From an uncultured Lachnospiraceae bacterium (GTDB lineage: Bacteria > Bacillota > Clostridia > Lachnospirales > Lachnospiraceae): a DNA stretch of 59,652 nt. Below, piece by piece: positions 58,901 to 59,652 of this stretch. The stretch's first letter is position 1. Each line of letters starts with the position of its first letter. A program made the position numbers and the translations under genes. The stretch lies in assembly GCA_910589635.1 (NCBI GenBank), contig CAJUTD010000010.1:1-59652 (forward strand), given 5' to 3'. The notes beneath the pieces were generated by a model that saw nothing but the letters and a program-made list of their open reading frames with translations, was not told the origin of the DNA and did no database searches.

Positions 58901-59652
58901 TGTGCCGGCAATCTTGTCAAGCCTCAATCCATAAGTACCATCCATCTTGAGTGCATTTCCACTAAGCCCTTGCTCAAACTTGGGTTCTATTCCCTGGGCA
59001 TGCTCCTCCGTAGGTACGGCATGTGCATTCTCATTGGCGCGCTTCACCAGCGTTCCCATGGTATCTACATCTTCAAACGTATACCTCTCACGGTACGGTT
59101 TCACCGTAAATCCTTCAACCACAACGGATCTGCGCCGTACACCATAAGTATAAGAAACAGTTGCCGAAGTTGTTGCCAACGTAAATGATTGCGGATTCAC
59201 CTTACAATCAGCAATCGGAACATTTTCTGTTTTACCGCTCTGGAAAGTTGCTGTCACAACAATATCATCATCTGTAAAACATGACCCCTCTCTTTCCAGG
59301 GAAGTCTTCTTGAGCCGGCAGCTGATCGACACGAGCTGGTCTTCTGCCTGCACCATAATGCCGACTTCTGTTTTTCTTGTTATGCCTTTCTCTGTATAGC
59401 GAACTTCCACACTCTGATCCAGGGGACCTAATGGCTCATTATAATATGTATACTCTGTAATTTTCTTCTGTGTTCCATCACTGTATGTTGCCGTAACTTC
59501 CATCCCGGCGGGTTCAAATACATCTCCCTCCTGATAAGTAATCTTATCCGGGGATTTTGTCACTTCGATTTTCTTTAATGTTACAATCACCGGCTTATTC
59601 GGATCATCTGGATTGTCCGGCTTATTTGGGTCGTCCGGGTTTTCCGGCTTGT
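55988..59652 (-). CDS. Large LamG and Ig-like surface protein, N-terminus outside the window
   Basis: The open frame covers 1221 residues here and runs off the window edge with no stop, so any start near 59590 is not real. At the edge is a Pro/Asn/Asp linker (NPDDPNKPDNP repeats). Then come Ig-like Big_3-type domains, clearest at ITYQEGDVFEPAGMEVTATYSDG, KYIINHTFDKSGMVVKALYSNG and VYVAGEKFDKTGMVIMAKYSDN. They alternate with three LamG/concanavalin-like domains (SYSVSMWVKPDSL, NYSISMWVRADNL, NYTVSMWVKPETQ). The last LamG reaches the C-terminus (LFNDALTDQQIKGLYM), with no anchor. The layout suggests the carbohydrate-binding tail of a larger secreted glycosidase or adhesin, whose catalytic part would lie to the right. 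Confidence 0.85.
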   Translation of the reverse strand, partial: KPENPDDPNKPDNPDDPNKPVIVTLKKIEVTKSPDKITYQEGDVFEPAGMEVTATYSDGTQKKITEYTYYNEPLGPLDQSVEVRYTEKGITRKTEVGIMVQAEDQLVSISCRLKKTSLEREGSCFTDDDIVVTATFQSGKTENVPIADCKVNPQSFTLATTSATVSYTYGVRRRSVVVEGFTVKPYRERYTFEDVDTMGTLVKRANENAHAVPTEEHAQGIEPKFEQGLSGNALKMDGTYGLRLDKIAGTASKSYSVSMWVKPDSLKNNQALLISTANKFGLQDGLPETWCAVAGSNETGGIKLWSNNNGHVTATQSQISVGANAQWSHIVLVVDGRNMPQGTGLGTLYVNGRRAGSGNVRNDKSADMKTYLGVTGWTGDGYYAGLVDELVFTNEVLTQEEVEEYYLEYFAKSAEKITDVTADKTEISIDYGTTAADLVKTLKEQITFTGQSGENQLSLDNTEDIWTVEDYKPTTEGTVTAVAKIPVPEGYVFETDGQPSMWKTVNVSVSVKEKGVLESIKITTQPDKTKYIINHTFDKSGMVVKALYSNGGQLDVTEHIVVDETGKLSTLGVQNVEVSYVDGEGAQAQTFKTTCPIEVVNLEEGATAYFTFDDNLTNASTGKDAVKAKLNNSAGDTDTTSYVEGVKGSALKLGKLTGEGIKLDNTINTANYSISMWVRADNLDQIAGVFYAKDGAYEEPWFSCYGNPDLFNIRMVPGDWNQKAEFDNMEDVLEVGKWKMLTLTAEGESAKFYVDGALKAEKNMKNMYQGKSPALYLGITPFDMTFLGAYDELSIYDFALSPEEVRDLYERVSPTIAGISLNKTELTFLKEDATAANIQKSLKALKLHLSMKNGAAPDYSEVLEEDWQLPETLEGTFTVTKELTIPAGYVLADGVDSTLSVDITVKDAALDSLEVAAMPEKLVYVAGEKFDKTGMVIMAKYSDNSQVDVTQLIQIANEEKALTKEDAFITVKYTEGGVEKSKEVAITVKTGEEIVNEISPARTAYYQFDGALEDTVSAQGASIVKNQPVKAGADDVVADAAPEYVDGISGKAIHFSGNGTHNGLKLNTAITSANYTVSMWVKPETQVAEFAGAFYAWKDDKNYISWYSQFDNGFVGMALNETRKDTGQVANMFKTDEWKMVTWVMNGDTGKVYLNGELVETATQHANFFTANTNTTIYLGSGCFWDNSFNGAWDEVSLFNDALTDQQIKGLYMSVANPTQ

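Overview
The window looks like a chromosome segment of a Gram-positive anaerobe of the Lachnospiraceae type (Clostridia). The signs are mid-range GC with strong GGAGG ribosome sites, a single-chain pyruvate:ferredoxin oxidoreductase, an rplS-lepB-rbgA-lepB-rnhB-ylqG-ylqH-yraN housekeeping run, a Flp1-type Tad pilus locus, MBG/YDG and Ig-like surface proteins, and a KTGD-type sorting signal. I see no rRNA, tRNA, CRISPR array, insertion sequence or prophage. Species cannot be named from sequence alone.

Layout. 1-3.3 kb: a small two-helix membrane protein split over two frames, a DinG/XPD-like helicase fused to a nuclease-like domain, a 40-bp triple repeat, and an HPr-like protein without the catalytic histidine. 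3.8-5.8 kb: larB-larC, for synthesis of the nickel-pincer cofactor. 6-11.7 kb: two large exported proteins. 11.9-14 kb: a LytTR regulator with a GHKL sensor kinase. 14-35.8 kb, all on the minus strand: one continuous cluster reading tadZ, tadA, tadB, tadC, flp, tadE-like, DUF5702, tadE-like, prepilin peptidase, WG-repeat protein, DUF6382-FHA protein, PP2C phosphatase, Ser/Thr kinase, a membrane protein with four ETTLL repeats, and a 1952-residue Ig-like surface protein. A divergent XRE regulator (36 kb) faces it. 36.7-45.3 kb: PFOR, a PAS-GGDEF-EAL protein and an ABC-F ATPase. 45.4-48.4 kb: a BcgI-like two-gene type IIB restriction-modification system. 48.5-55.8 kb: pgeF and the rplS-to-yraN housekeeping run. 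56 kb to the end: a LamG/Ig-like surface protein whose N-terminus lies outside the window.

The most striking part is the 22-kb Tad/phospho-signalling cluster. A complete Ser/Thr kinase, PP2C phosphatase and FHA reader are joined by tight gaps or stop/start overlaps to each other and to a Tad pilus machine. The gene just downstream of the kinase carries four tandem copies of E-T-T-L-L, and the FHA protein carries E-T-T-V-L and E-T-V-V-L. I infer that these threonines are kinase targets read by the FHA domain, so that pilus function or surface-protein display would be switched by threonine phosphorylation. The tad promoter carries a perfect palindrome (ACAACT-ATT-AGTTGT) exactly between its -35 and -10 boxes, and a one-mismatch copy sits just before tadA. 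The divergent XRE protein is the obvious candidate to bind both.

Several starts were moved inward from the longest possible reading frame where a ribosome site, promoter or stop/start overlap decided it (larB, tadZ, nifJ, rplS, the upstream lepB, one tadE-like gene, prepilin peptidase, ylqG, the ETTLL protein, the LytTR regulator).
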